Below, in pieces: positions 27,810-36,554 of a stretch of DNA of 64,000 bases; position 1 is the stretch's first letter, and each line of letters starts with the position of its first letter. Both the position numbers and the translations under genes were made by a program. Source of the stretch: Pseudaquabacterium pictum. Lineage in GTDB: Bacteria > Pseudomonadota > Gammaproteobacteria > Burkholderiales > Burkholderiaceae_C. The notes beneath the pieces are model-generated. The model had not been told where the DNA came from and did no database searches. It was given only the letters and a program-made list of their open reading frames with translations. The stretch covers positions 1-64,000 of the forward strand of contig NZ_BJCL01000004.1 in the NCBI RefSeq assembly GCF_005403045.1, read 5' to 3'.

Positions 27810-28310
27810 GTGCACCCGCTCGCCCATGCCTACCTGCGCCTGCTCAAGGGCGTGCTGGTGCTGCTGGCCATCGCCATGGTCGGCATGGTCTTCACCAACT
27901 TCGTGCTGCGCTATGGGTTCGACTCCGGCATCGCGGTCACGGAGGAGCTGTCGCGCTGGGCGCTGGTGTGGGGCGGGTTCATTGGCGCCACGGTGATGCT
28001 GATCGAGCGCCGCCACATGGCGGTGCTGGGACTGCTGCAGCCGCTGCCGGCGCCGCTGGCCAAGGCGGTGCTGCTGCTGGCGCAGGCGCTGAGCCTGGGC
28101 GCCAGCGGCTTCTTCCTGGTCGGCGCCTGGCGCCAGGTGCTGCTGAACATGAACATGGCCGGCGCCATCACCGGCTGGCCCACCGGCATCGCGCTGTACG
28201 GCGCCGGCCTGTTCTTCGCCGCCCATGCGGTGCCGGTGATCGCCTGGCAGATGCTGCAACTGCTGCGCAGCAGCGGCCGCCCCCAGTGGCAGCTCGAGGG
28301 AGACGCCTGA
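27810..28310 (+). CDS. dctQ: TRAP transporter small permease (DctQ)
   Basis: A 166-residue membrane protein with four hydrophobic helices, the small subunit of a TRAP-type carboxylate importer driven by an ion gradient. Seen: LLKGVLVLLAIAMVGMVFTNFVLRYGF and VTEELSRWALVWGGFIGATVMLIERRHMAV, the DctQ signature. The start is GTG at 27810, with AAGGAG five bases upstream; an upstream in-frame ATG has no such site. It is first in an operon with dctM and dctP and lies opposite the TetR gene. Confidence 0.92.
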   Translation: MHPLAHAYLRLLKGVLVLLAIAMVGMVFTNFVLRYGFDSGIAVTEELSRWALVWGGFIGATVMLIERRHMAVLGLLQPLPAPLAKAVLLLAQALSLGASGFFLVGAWRQVLLNMNMAGAITGWPTGIALYGAGLFFAAHAVPVIAWQMLQLLRSSGRPQWQLEGDA

Positions 28311-28311
28311 C

Positions 28312-29595
28312 ATGGTGATGCTGGTCTTCATCGGCACCCTGCTGCTCACGCTGGCGATGGGCATGCCCATCGCGTTCTCGCTGCTGGTCAGCGGCATCGC
28401 GCTGATGTTCTGGCAGGGCATGGCCGATCCGCAGATCCTGGCGATGACGGTGATCAACGGCAACGACAACTATGCGCTGCTGGCCATCCCGTTCTTCCTG
28501 CTGGCCGGCGAGGTGATGAACGCCGGTGGGCTGTCGCGCCGCATCGTCGACCTGGCCGCCGGCCTGGTGGGCCACTTCCACGGCGGCCTGGGTTATGTGG
28601 TGATCCTGGTGGGCGTGGTGCTGGCCGCGCTGTCGGGCTCGGCGGTGGCCGATGCGGCGGTGATGGCCGCCTTCCTGCTGCCGATGATGAAGGCCGAAGG
28701 CTACGACCAGCGGCATTCGGCCGGCCTGGTGGCCAGTGCCGGCCTGATCGGCCCGGTGATCCCGCCCAGCCTGGCGCTGATCTTCTACGGCATCCTGTCC
28801 AACACCTCGGTGGCCAAGCTGTTCCTGGCGGGTGTGTTCCCAGGCATCCTGATGGCCACCGCGCTGGCCATCACCTGGGCCTGGCTGATGCGCAAGGCAC
28901 CGCGCAACCCGCGGCCGCGCACGCCGGCCACCGAGGTGCTGCGCCGGCTGCGTGCCGCCGGCTGGGCGCTGGGCCTGCCATTCATCATCATCTTCGGGCT
29001 GAAGTTCGGCATCGTCACCACCACCGAGGCGGCGGTGGTGTCGGCGGTCTATGCGCTGTTCGTCGCCGGCGTGGTCTACCGCGAGCTGCCGCTGGCCCGC
29101 CTGCCCCAGCTGCTGCTGGCCGCGATGATGAATTCCGCCGGCGTGATGCTGATCGTGGCCTGCGCCATGCTGGCCAGCTGGATGATCACCGTCTCGGGCA
29201 TGGCCGCGCAGATCGTCGGCCTGGTCGAGCCGCTGCTCGATGACCCGCGCCTGCTGGTCGGCGCCATCTGCGCCCTGGTGCTGGTGCTGGGCACGGCGCT
29301 GGAAATGGGCCCGATCCTGCTGATGCTGACGCCGCTGGTGATGCCCGTCGTCAAGCAGGCCGGCATCGACCCGGTGTACTTCGGGATCGTCTTCGTCATC
29401 AGCGGCGTGATCGGCCTGATCACGCCGCCAGTGGGCTCGGTGCTGGCCGTGGTGGCCAGCGCCGGCAAGCTGCCGATGTCCACCGTGAACCGCGGCGTCA
29501 CGCCCTTCGTCATCGCCCTGGTGGCGGTGCTGGGGCTGATGGTCGCCTTCCCGGCGCTGGTGACCGAGCCCGCCGCCTGGCTGTCACGCCGCTGA
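28312..29595 (+). CDS. dctM: TRAP transporter large permease (DctM)
   Basis: A 427-residue, roughly 12-helix permease. Seen: MVMLVFIGTLLLTLAMGMPIAFSLLVSG, FFLLAGEVMNAGGLSRRIV, ALSGSAVADAAVMAAFLLP and GLIGPVIPPSLALIFYGI, all conserved in DctM proteins. It begins one base after the dctQ stop codon. It forms the transport channel with DctQ and takes substrate from DctP, encoded 44 bases downstream. Confidence 0.95.
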   Translation: MVMLVFIGTLLLTLAMGMPIAFSLLVSGIALMFWQGMADPQILAMTVINGNDNYALLAIPFFLLAGEVMNAGGLSRRIVDLAAGLVGHFHGGLGYVVILVGVVLAALSGSAVADAAVMAAFLLPMMKAEGYDQRHSAGLVASAGLIGPVIPPSLALIFYGILSNTSVAKLFLAGVFPGILMATALAITWAWLMRKAPRNPRPRTPATEVLRRLRAAGWALGLPFIIIFGLKFGIVTTTEAAVVSAVYALFVAGVVYRELPLARLPQLLLAAMMNSAGVMLIVACAMLASWMITVSGMAAQIVGLVEPLLDDPRLLVGAICALVLVLGTALEMGPILLMLTPLVMPVVKQAGIDPVYFGIVFVISGVIGLITPPVGSVLAVVASAGKLPMSTVNRGVTPFVIALVAVLGLMVAFPALVTEPAAWLSRR

Positions 29596-29639
29596 CCGCC
29601 TCTCCCTCCTCCCCACGCCGCACAAGGAGTGCCGCCACC

Positions 29640-30653
29640 ATGCTGAAGACCCTGCTCCGCCATACCCTGGCCACCGCCACCCTGCTGGCCGCCGGCCTGG
29701 CCGCCACCACGGCGCACGCCCAGGTGCGCGACCACACCTTCAAGCTCAGCTTCGCCATCGCCGGCGACAACGCCCAGAGCCGCAGCGCCGCCTTCTTCAA
29801 GAGCGAGGTCGAGCGCCTGTCGGGCGGCAAGATGAAGGTCACCCTGTTCCCTGGCTCGCAGCTGGGGCCGGACCTGCAGGTGCTCAGCGGCCTGCGCGCC
29901 GGCGCCATCGAGGCGCAGATCGGCACCACCAGCCTGCTGGGCAGCATCGACCCGGCCTTCAACCTCTACGACATCCCGTTCCTGTTCCGCAGCTTCGACG
30001 AGGTGTATGCGGTGGCCGACGGCGAGCCGGGCAAGCGCTTCGCCGCCATCGGCGAGAAGAACGGCTTCATCCTGCTCAACACCCACTCGGGCGTGTGGCG
30101 CAACCTCACCAACCGCAGCCGGCCGGTGGCCAGCGCGGCCGACATCAAGGGCCTGAAGATCCGCACGCTGCAGAACACGGTGTTCATCGACTTCTGGAAG
30201 GCGCTGGGCGCCAACCCGGTGGCCATCCCCTTCCCCGAGCTGTACTCGGCGCTGGAAGGCGGCACGGTGGACGGCCAGGAGAACGCCAACGGCGTGACGG
30301 TGTTCGCCAAGCTGATGGAGGTGCAGAAGCACTTCACGCCCACCCAGCATGGCGCCTACGTGGGCGTGGTGATGTTCAGCGGCCCGGTGTGGGCCAGGCT
30401 GAACGAGGACGAGCGCAAGGTGCTGCGCGAGGCCGGTGCCACCTCCGGCGCGCAGTGGCGCAAGGCCTTCGCCGAGGAGGACGTGATGCTGAACAAGCGC
30501 ATCGGCGAGAAGCTGACCATCACCCCGCTGAGCCCCGCCGCCCGGGCCGACCTGGAGAAGCTGGCCCAGCCGGTGATCGACAAGCACCTGGCCAGCTTCG
30601 ACCCCGCCCTGGTGCAGCAGGTGCGCGCCGCCATCGCCACGGTGCGCAAGTGA
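29640..30653 (+). CDS. dctP: TRAP transporter substrate-binding protein (DctP)
   Basis: A 337-residue periplasmic binding protein with a signal peptide cleaved after ATTAHA (about residue 24). The mature protein starts QVRDHTFKLSF. The conserved ligand-gripping Arg appears in LKIRTLQNTVFIDFWKALGANPVAIPFPELYSALEGGTVDGQENA, which is the DctP core motif. Carboxylates (C4-diacids, keto acids or aromatic acids) are the likely ligands. It ends GTGA, overlapping the GTG start of the hydrolase, so the hydrolase is translationally coupled and may act on the imported compound. Confidence 0.94.
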   Translation: MLKTLLRHTLATATLLAAGLAATTAHAQVRDHTFKLSFAIAGDNAQSRSAAFFKSEVERLSGGKMKVTLFPGSQLGPDLQVLSGLRAGAIEAQIGTTSLLGSIDPAFNLYDIPFLFRSFDEVYAVADGEPGKRFAAIGEKNGFILLNTHSGVWRNLTNRSRPVASAADIKGLKIRTLQNTVFIDFWKALGANPVAIPFPELYSALEGGTVDGQENANGVTVFAKLMEVQKHFTPTQHGAYVGVVMFSGPVWARLNEDERKVLREAGATSGAQWRKAFAEEDVMLNKRIGEKLTITPLSPAARADLEKLAQPVIDKHLASFDPALVQQVRAAIATVRK

Positions 30654-31627
30654 GTTCCACCGCCCCCGCGCTGCACCCCGGCATCGATGCCGGCGTGCGC
30701 GACTGGCTGGCGCTGTGGGAGCAGGCCTGGGCCGCGCTGCCGCCCGGCGCCGGCCATGCCGAACGGCGCCACCTGTTCGAGACCCTGGCGCGCCAGCAGC
30801 GCCAGCCCACGCCGGCCGACATCACGGTCAGCGAGCTGTATGCGCCGCATGGCACGCAGTTCGTGCGGCTGCGGGTGTTCCGACCGCAGGCCGACGGCCC
30901 CACGCCGGCCGTGCTGATGCTGCACGGTGGTGCCTGGATGGAAGGCAGCCCCGAGACCCACTGGGACAACGCGGTGGCCGTGGCCAGCCGCACCCGCGCC
31001 ACCGTGCTGAGCATCGCCTACGGGCTCACGCCCGAGCACCCGTTTCCCACCGCCATCGAGCAGTGCCGATCCGTCGCGCTGTGGGTGCACGACCACGCCG
31101 CCACGCTGGGGCTGGATGCCATGCGCCTGGCGCTGTGGGGCGACAGCGCCGGCGCCAACCTGGCCGCTGCCCTGGCCCTGGTGCTGCGCGATGCCCGCGT
31201 GCCGGTGGCCGGCCAGGTGCTGGTCTACCCCGCGCTGGCCTTCGACCGCAACCGCCCCAGCTACCGCGAGAACGCCGACGGCCCGGTGGTGCTGGTCAAG
31301 GCGATGGACTTCGTCGACAGCCTGTACTGCCGCCGGCCCGAAGACCGGCAACACCCGCTGGCCGCGCCGCTGCTGGCCGCCAGCCATGCCGGGCTGGCGC
31401 CGGCGATGGTCGCCGTGGCGCAGTTCGACCCGCTGCGCGACGACGGCGTGGCCTATGCCGAGGTGCTGCGCGCTGCCGGCGTGCCGGTGCAGCTGCACCC
31501 GGGCGCCGGCCTGGTGCACGGCTACATGCGGGCCGTGCCCTGGTCGGCGGCGGCCCGGCAGGCGCAGGACACCTGCCTGGACTGGCTGGCCGCCCGGCTG
31601 GCAGCCGCGGTGCCTGCCGGGGCATGA
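30650..31627 (+). CDS. Alpha/beta hydrolase (HSL/acetyl-esterase type)
   Basis: A 325-residue esterase of the hormone-sensitive-lipase family. Seen: the oxyanion-hole motif [11 protein letters not shown], the nucleophile elbow [14 protein letters not shown], the acid in [17 protein letters not shown] and the catalytic His in GLVHGYM. It starts at GTG 30650, overlapping the dctP stop. A predicted cytosolic esterase fixed behind a TRAP importer suggests that the imported acid is an ester or lactone, or is released from one. It is followed by a DUF3237 gene. Confidence 0.9.
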   Translation: MSSTAPALHPGIDAGVRDWLALWEQAWAALPPGAGHAERRHLFETLARQQRQPTPADITVSELYAPHGTQFVRLRVFRPQADGPTPAVLMLHGGAWMEGSPETHWDNAVAVASRTRATVLSIAYGLTPEHPFPTAIEQCRSVALWVHDHAATLGLDAMRLALWGDSAGANLAAALALVLRDARVPVAGQVLVYPALAFDRNRPSYRENADGPVVLVKAMDFVDSLYCRRPEDRQHPLAAPLLAASHAGLAPAMVAVAQFDPLRDDGVAYAEVLRAAGVPVQLHPGAGLVHGYMRAVPWSAAARQAQDTCLDWLAARLAAAVPAGA

Positions 31628-31634
31628 TGGCGCC

Positions 31635-32111
31635 ATGACCGACCTTCCCGATCCCAGCATCCCCGGCCTGCAGCACGCGTTCGACATCCATGCCGAGGTC
31701 AACGCCCCGCTGACCTCCGGCCCGGGGACGAACGGCGAGCGCAAGCACATCGTCATCACCGGCGGCTGGCTGCGCGGGCCGCTGCTCAACGGCCGCATCC
31801 TGCCCGGCGGCAGCGACTGGCTGTGGCAGCGTCCCGACGGCACGGCCGAGATCAACGCCCACTACACCGTGCAGCTGGACGACGGCACGCCGGTGTACCT
31901 GCGCAACCTGGGCCTGCGCCATGCAGAGCCGGCGGTGCTGGCGCGGCTGCTGGCCCGCGAGCCGGTGCACCCGTCGGAGTACTACTTCCGCACCGCGCCG
32001 GTGTTCGACGCCCCCGACGGCCCGCATGCCTGGCTGCGCAATCGCTGCTTCGTCGGCAGCGCGCGGCCCGGGCCGGGCCATGTGCGCATCGCCGTCTACC
32101 TGGTGACCTGA
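31635..32111 (+). CDS. DUF3237 family protein
   Basis: A 158-residue protein of the DUF3237 beta-barrel family, function unknown, often found near aromatic and lactone catabolism genes. Seen: GERKHIVITGGWLRGPLLNGRILPGGSDWL, AEINAHYTVQLDDGTPVYLRNLGLR and YYFRTAPVFDAPDGPHAWLRNRCFVG. It begins eight bases after the hydrolase stop and ends 16 bases inside the 3' end of the convergent LysR gene. It is the last gene of the TRAP operon. Confidence 0.85.
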   Translation: MTDLPDPSIPGLQHAFDIHAEVNAPLTSGPGTNGERKHIVITGGWLRGPLLNGRILPGGSDWLWQRPDGTAEINAHYTVQLDDGTPVYLRNLGLRHAEPAVLARLLAREPVHPSEYYFRTAPVFDAPDGPHAWLRNRCFVGSARPGPGHVRIAVYLVT

Positions 32112-33028
32112 GCCGCGGTGGCCGACCACCGCGTGATCCAGGGCCCGAGGAACGCCGCGAAGCCCTCCGCCGCGGGCGACAGGGCCCGTACCGCCGGCAT
32201 GTAGAGGCAGACCTTGCGCATCGACTCGGGATCCACCACGCGCTTCATGATCAGGCCGGCTGGCCTGGCCAGCACGCCGACATAGGCCGGCGCCAGGGTC
32301 ACGGCCAGGCCCTGCGCCGCGATGCCGATGGCCGTCGAGATGTTGTCGACCACGTCCACCGGTGTCACCCGCGTGCCGGCGGGCAGGTCCTGGTGCATCT
32401 GGGCCACGTTGAACTCGTGGTCGCGGCCGGCTGAGACGATGGGCACACCGGCCAGCTCGGCCCAGCGCAGTGCACGCCGCCGCCTGGCCAGCGGATGGCC
32501 GGGCGCGCACCACAGCACCCAGGCACTGTCGAACAGCGGCAGCGCGGTCACGGCATCGCCGGTGTGGCGGTCCGGGCCGATGGCCAGGTCCACATCGCCG
32601 TCGGCCACCCGGTCGACGAGGTGGTCCACCGGCACGTCGCGCAGGCGCACCACCACCTTGGGCTTGGACTTCTGGTAGCCGCGCATGGCCATCGGCAGCA
32701 CCGCCGATGCCAGCACCAGCGGAGCGCCGACCCGCACCACCCCGGACGCCCGGTTGCGCACATCGTCGGCTGCGCTGTCGGCCGCCCGCACATGGCGCAG
32801 CAGGGTGGCGGCCGGTCCGAGGAAGTCGCGCCCGGCGCTGGACAGCGCCACCTTGCGCGTCGTGCGGTCGAACAGGCGGAAGCCGACGATGGTCTCCAGC
32901 TCGGCCACCAGCTGGCTCACTGCCTGCGCCGTGAGGCCCAGGCGGGACGCGGCGACGGTGAAGCTGTGCGCCTCGGTCACGGCGATGAAGGCCTCGATCT
33001 GGCGCAGGGTGAAGCGGGTCAGCGGCAT
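32096..33028 (-). CDS. LysR-family transcriptional regulator
   Basis: A 310-residue regulator. The helix-turn-helix is LTRFTLRQIEAFIAVTEAHSFTVAASRLGLTAQAVSQLVAELE; the effector domain starts near residue 90 (VVRVGAPLVLASAVLPMAMRGYQ). It is divergent from the catabolic operon beginning at 33157 and is probably its activator. An inverted repeat lies in the gap. The ATG at 33028 is set by the family N-terminus. A good -10 (GATAAT) sits only seven bases before it, so the mRNA may be leaderless. Confidence 0.93.
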   Translation of the reverse strand: MPLTRFTLRQIEAFIAVTEAHSFTVAASRLGLTAQAVSQLVAELETIVGFRLFDRTTRKVALSSAGRDFLGPAATLLRHVRAADSAADDVRNRASGVVRVGAPLVLASAVLPMAMRGYQKSKPKVVVRLRDVPVDHLVDRVADGDVDLAIGPDRHTGDAVTALPLFDSAWVLWCAPGHPLARRRRALRWAELAGVPIVSAGRDHEFNVAQMHQDLPAGTRVTPVDVVDNISTAIGIAAQGLAVTLAPAYVGVLARPAGLIMKRVVDPESMRKVCLYMPAVRALSPAAEGFAAFLGPWITRWSATAAQVTR

Positions 33029-33034
33029 GGGTCC

Positions 33035-33063
33035 ATTATCAAGCTGGCGTTGACAACTGCCCA
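33035..33063 (-). promoter_or_regulatory. Likely lysR promoter giving a leaderless transcript
   Basis: On the minus strand TGGGCA (33063-33058), 17 bases, then GATAAT (33040-33035), which matches TATAAT at five of six positions. A start six or seven bases further falls on the lysR ATG at 33028, so little or no 5' leader would exist. Confidence 0.45.
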
Positions 33064-33081
33064 GCAAGCATTGGTTGTGAA
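33050..33081. promoter_or_regulatory. Inverted repeat, candidate LysR binding site
   Basis: TTGACAAC (33050-33057), 16 bases, then GTTGTGAA (33074-33081). The arms pair at seven of eight positions. The site lies between lysR and the divergent catabolic operon and overlaps the lysR -35 region, the usual place for a LysR autoregulatory/activator site. Confidence 0.45.
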
Positions 33082-33156
33082 CCGCGGCACCGGGCGCTGA
33101 CACTTTGTCCCGCATCAACACGGCCCGCGCAGAACGGGCCCCGCCGGAGACCATCG

Positions 33157-34131
33157 TTGTCCACTGCCGCCCGAATCGCCCGCCACACTGCGCTGGCAGC
33201 CTGCCTCGCCGCCGCCGCCGGCCAGGCCGTTGCGCAAGACCCGCTGACCACCCGCTGCGAATCGGCGCCGATCGCCGCGCTGTTTAAGGTGTTCGGCGAC
33301 ACCGGCCGCATGCCGCCGGACCTCGGCCGCTTCCTCCAGACCGCTGCGCTGCAGAAGATCGAGCCCTACAAGGCCTTCGACAACGTCCACTATGTCGGCA
33401 TCTGCTGGGTCTCGGCCTGGCTGATCACCTCGCCGCAGGGCCATGTGCTGATCGACACCCTGTACGGCCCGTACACCACGCCGATGCTGGACAACATCCG
33501 CCGCCTGGGCTTCGATCCGCAGGACATCCGGCAGGTGGTGATCACCCATGGCCACTTCGACCACGCTGGCGGCGCGGCCACGCTGAAGGCGGCCCTGCCC
33601 AACGCCCGCTTCGCGATGACGGCCGAAGGCTGGCGCGAGGCCGCCGAGTCCGCGGCCCAGTCGGCCAGCCGGCCCGACCGCTGGTCCATGGTGGACAAGG
33701 ACATCGTGCTGACCGATGGGCAGGTGCTGGAGGTCGGCAGCATCCGGCTGCAGGCCTTCGAGACACCGGGCCACACCATGGGCACCAGCTCCTTCGCCTT
33801 CGATGCCTTCGACGGCGGCAAGCGGTATCGGGCCTTCACCGTCGGTGGCCTGGGTCTCAATGCGATCAAGGGGCCCGAGCAGGTCGAGGCCTTCATCGCC
33901 AGCCTGCAACGCATCCGCAGACTGACCGAAGACCCGAAGGACCCGGTCACCACCCACCTGACCACCCACGCCTTCTCCAACGGCCTGACCGAAGCCAAGG
34001 CGCTGATCCAGGGCCGGCCGCCGGGCGCGCCGCATCCGCTGGTCGACCCCAACGGCTTCCGGGCGCAGTTGGACGCCCTGCAGGCCGGCGCCGCGCAGCG
34101 CCTGGTGGTCGAGCGCGCGAAGAAGAACTGA
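33157..34131 (+). CDS. Exported metallo-beta-lactamase-fold hydrolase (subclass B3-like)
   Basis: A 324-residue periplasmic MBL-fold protein. The signal peptide ends near AAGQAVAQ (residue 27). Zinc ligands are readable: H131-x-H133-x-D135-H136 in THGHFDHAGG, H206 in TPGHTMG, and a later His in HLTTHAFSN. This pattern fits the subclass B3 branch, which contains lactonases and esterases as well as lactamases. The start is TTG at 33157, with GGAGA six bases upstream; no ATG is better placed. It opens a catabolic operon, so a lactone or ester substrate feeding the pathway is more plausible than an antibiotic. Confidence 0.87.
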   Translation: MSTAARIARHTALAACLAAAAGQAVAQDPLTTRCESAPIAALFKVFGDTGRMPPDLGRFLQTAALQKIEPYKAFDNVHYVGICWVSAWLITSPQGHVLIDTLYGPYTTPMLDNIRRLGFDPQDIRQVVITHGHFDHAGGAATLKAALPNARFAMTAEGWREAAESAAQSASRPDRWSMVDKDIVLTDGQVLEVGSIRLQAFETPGHTMGTSSFAFDAFDGGKRYRAFTVGGLGLNAIKGPEQVEAFIASLQRIRRLTEDPKDPVTTHLTTHAFSNGLTEAKALIQGRPPGAPHPLVDPNGFRAQLDALQAGAAQRLVVERAKKN

Positions 34132-34133
34132 CG

Positions 34134-35570
34134 ATGGACCTCGCCGACCTGCGCGCCGCGTTCGCCGGCCGCCTGCTGGCCGATACCGACGCCATGGCGC
34201 CGCACCTGACCGACTGGCGCCGCAAGTGGACGGGCCGGGCCATCGCCGTGGCGCAGCCCGACACCGCCGCCGGCGTGGCCGCGGTGGTCCGCTGGTGCAA
34301 GGCGCAAGGCGTGGCCGTGGTGCCGCAGGGCGGCAACACCGGTCTGTCGGGTGGTGCCACGCCGGCGGCCGATGGCCGCAGCCTGGTGCTGTCGACCGCC
34401 AGGCTGCAGCGCATCCGTGCGCTCGATCCCATCGGCCAGACCATCACTGCCGAAGCCGGTGTCACGCTGCAGCAGCTGCAGGACACCGCCCGCGAGGCCG
34501 GCCGCCTGTTCCCGCTGAGCCTGGCCGCGCAGGGCACCTGCACCATCGGCGGCAACCTGGCCACCAATGCCGGCGGCGTGCAGGTGCTGCGCTACGGCAA
34601 TGCCCGCGACCTGTGCCTGGGCCTGGAAGTGGTGACGGCCGAGGGCGAGCTGTGGGACGGCCTGCGCCCGCTGCGCAAGGACAACACCGGCTATGCCCTG
34701 CGCGACCTGTTCATCGGCAGCGAGGGCACGCTGGGCGTGGTCACGGCCGCGGTGCTGAAGCTGTTCCCGCTGCCGGCGGCCCAGGTGGCAGCCTTCGTGG
34801 CCGTGCCGTCGCCGGCGGCCGCGCTGGCGCTGCTGGCAGGGGCCCAGGCCCGCCTGGCCTCGGAGCTGTCCGCGTTCGAGATGCTCAGCGAGACCTGCCT
34901 GCAGCTGGTGCTGCAGCATGTGGATGCCGCCCGCCGCCCGCTGGCCTGGCCATCGCCCTGGTACGTGCTGCTGGAAGTCAGCAGCGCCCAGGGCGAGCAG
35001 GCCGCCACCGAGGCCATCGAAGCGGTGCTGGAAGCCGCGCTCGAGGCCGGCCATGCCAGCGATGCCGCCCTGTCGGCGAGCCTGGCCCAGTTCCGCAGCC
35101 TGTGGGCGCTGCGCGAGGACATCTCCGAAGCGCAGGGCGCCGCAGGGCCGACGATCAAGCACGACATCGCGCTGCCGATCGGGCGCATTCCCGAGTTCAT
35201 CGAACGCACCGATGCGGCCCTGGCGCAACACCACCCGGCGCTGCGCCTGGTGGTCTTCGGCCACCTGGGCGACGGCAACCTGCACTACAACCTGTCGCCA
35301 CCGGCCGCCGGCATGGCGCGCGAGGCCTTCACCGCGCTGGAGGCGCCGGTCAACCGCCTGGTGCACGACATGGTGCATGCGCTGGGCGGCTCCATCTCCG
35401 CCGAGCACGGCCTGGGCGTGCTGCGGCGCGATGAATCGGCCCGCTACAAGCCCGCCGTCGAACTGCGCCTGATGCAGGCCGTCAAGCAGGCGCTGGACCC
35501 GCTGAACCTGATGAACCCGGGCAAGTTGCTCGGCACCCCGATCCCCCCCAACAACGCTCCGGAGACATGA
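34134..35570 (+). CDS. FAD-linked 2-hydroxyacid dehydrogenase/oxidase (GlcD family)
   Basis: A 478-residue flavoenzyme of the FAD-binding-4/GlcD family (D-lactate, glycolate or D-2-hydroxyglutarate dehydrogenases). Seen: VVPQGGNTGLSGGATP in the FAD pocket, GTCTIGGNLATNAGGVQVLRYG, LRKDNTGYALRDLFIGSEGTLGVVTAA, and the C-terminal GHLGDGNLHYNLS and ISAEHGLGVLRRDE. It probably oxidises an aryl or alkyl 2-hydroxyacid to the 2-oxoacid, upstream of the ring-cleavage steps. It starts two bases after the MBL gene and overlaps the next gene's possible start. Confidence 0.92.
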   Translation: MDLADLRAAFAGRLLADTDAMAPHLTDWRRKWTGRAIAVAQPDTAAGVAAVVRWCKAQGVAVVPQGGNTGLSGGATPAADGRSLVLSTARLQRIRALDPIGQTITAEAGVTLQQLQDTAREAGRLFPLSLAAQGTCTIGGNLATNAGGVQVLRYGNARDLCLGLEVVTAEGELWDGLRPLRKDNTGYALRDLFIGSEGTLGVVTAAVLKLFPLPAAQVAAFVAVPSPAAALALLAGAQARLASELSAFEMLSETCLQLVLQHVDAARRPLAWPSPWYVLLEVSSAQGEQAATEAIEAVLEAALEAGHASDAALSASLAQFRSLWALREDISEAQGAAGPTIKHDIALPIGRIPEFIERTDAALAQHHPALRLVVFGHLGDGNLHYNLSPPAAGMAREAFTALEAPVNRLVHDMVHALGGSISAEHGLGVLRRDESARYKPAVELRLMQAVKQALDPLNLMNPGKLLGTPIPPNNAPET

Positions 35571-35572
35571 GC

Positions 35573-36553
35573 ATGCAACGCCGTCACTTCATCCTGTCCG
35601 CCGCTGCAGCGGCCACCACGCTGGCCCAGCCGCTGGCACGCGCCCAGGGCCTGCCCGATCGCGCCACCATCCTGGCCGGCTTCGCGCCCGGTGGCACGGT
35701 GGATGTCACCGCTCGCCGGGTGGCCGACAAGCTGCGCGACACGCTGGCCAAGGTGGTGGTGGTGGAGAACCGTGCCGGCGCCGGCGGCCAGATCGCCCTG
35801 TCGGCCCTGAAGACCGCGCCCGCTGACGGCCTGACCCTGCTGGTCACGCCGATGTCGATGCTGGGCATCTACCCGCACACCTACAAGAAGCTGCCCTACG
35901 ACCCGGTGGCCGATTTCCAGCCGGTGTCGCAGGCGGTGCGCTTCGACTTCGGCTTCGCCGTCGGCCCGATGGTGCCGGCCAGCGTGAAGACGCTGGCCGA
36001 GTTCGTTGCCTGGTGCAAGGCCAACCCGCGCGATGCCAACTTCGGCAGCCCGGCCGCCGGCTCGGTGCCGCATTTCACGGCCGAGCTGTTCGGCCGCGCC
36101 GCCGGCATCGACTTGAAGCATGTGCCCTACCGCGGCACGCAGCCGGCCATCACCGACCTGATCGGCGGCACGGTGGCTGCGGTGTCCGGCCCGGTGGGCG
36201 AGTTCCTGCAGCACCTGCCGGGCGGCAAGGTGCAGCTGCTGGCCACCTCGGGCGCGGCACGCAGCAAGTTCGCGCCGGCGGTGCCCACCTATGCCGAGCA
36301 GGGCTTCAAGGACATCGTGTTCGACGAGTGGTTCGGCATCTTCATGCCCGCCAAGGTGCCGGCCGAGGCGCTGAACCGGGCGGCCACCGCCATCCGCAGC
36401 GCCCTGGCGGCGCAGGACCTGGTGGACGCGCTGGCGCAGATGGGCCTGGAGGCCCGGCCGTCGACGCCGACGGAGCTGGCCGCGCTGCTGAAGAAGGACA
36501 GCGAGCGCTGGGCACCGCTGATCAAGTCCATCGGCTTCACCGCCGACTCCTGA
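35573..36553 (+). CDS. Bug-family (TctC-like) periplasmic binding protein
   Basis: A 326-residue solute-binding protein of the tripartite tricarboxylate/Bug family, which is greatly expanded in Burkholderiales. The signal peptide MQRRHFILSAAAAATTLAQPLARA is Tat-like. Core motifs: ILAGFAPGGTVDVTARRVADKL, VVVENRAGAGGQIA and PFTYLPYD-type YKKLPYDPVADFQPVSQ. I prefer the ATG at 35573 over 35567 because GGAG lies eight bases upstream of it. No TctA/TctB permease is adjacent, as is common for Bug proteins. It is likely to bind the aromatic substrate of this cluster. Confidence 0.9.
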   Translation: MQRRHFILSAAAAATTLAQPLARAQGLPDRATILAGFAPGGTVDVTARRVADKLRDTLAKVVVVENRAGAGGQIALSALKTAPADGLTLLVTPMSMLGIYPHTYKKLPYDPVADFQPVSQAVRFDFGFAVGPMVPASVKTLAEFVAWCKANPRDANFGSPAAGSVPHFTAELFGRAAGIDLKHVPYRGTQPAITDLIGGTVAAVSGPVGEFLQHLPGGKVQLLATSGAARSKFAPAVPTYAEQGFKDIVFDEWFGIFMPAKVPAEALNRAATAIRSALAAQDLVDALAQMGLEARPSTPTELAALLKKDSERWAPLIKSIGFTADS

Positions 36554-36554
36554 C

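Noticed and set aside
33050-33055. TTGACA as a -35 element for the MBL-led catabolic operon
   Set aside because: No -10-like hexamer lies 16-18 bases downstream; the motif is better explained as part of the inverted repeat.
33157-34131. Antibiotic-resistance beta-lactamase
   Set aside because: The zinc-site motif is shared by many lactonases and esterases, and the gene heads a catabolic operon; resistance cannot be claimed.
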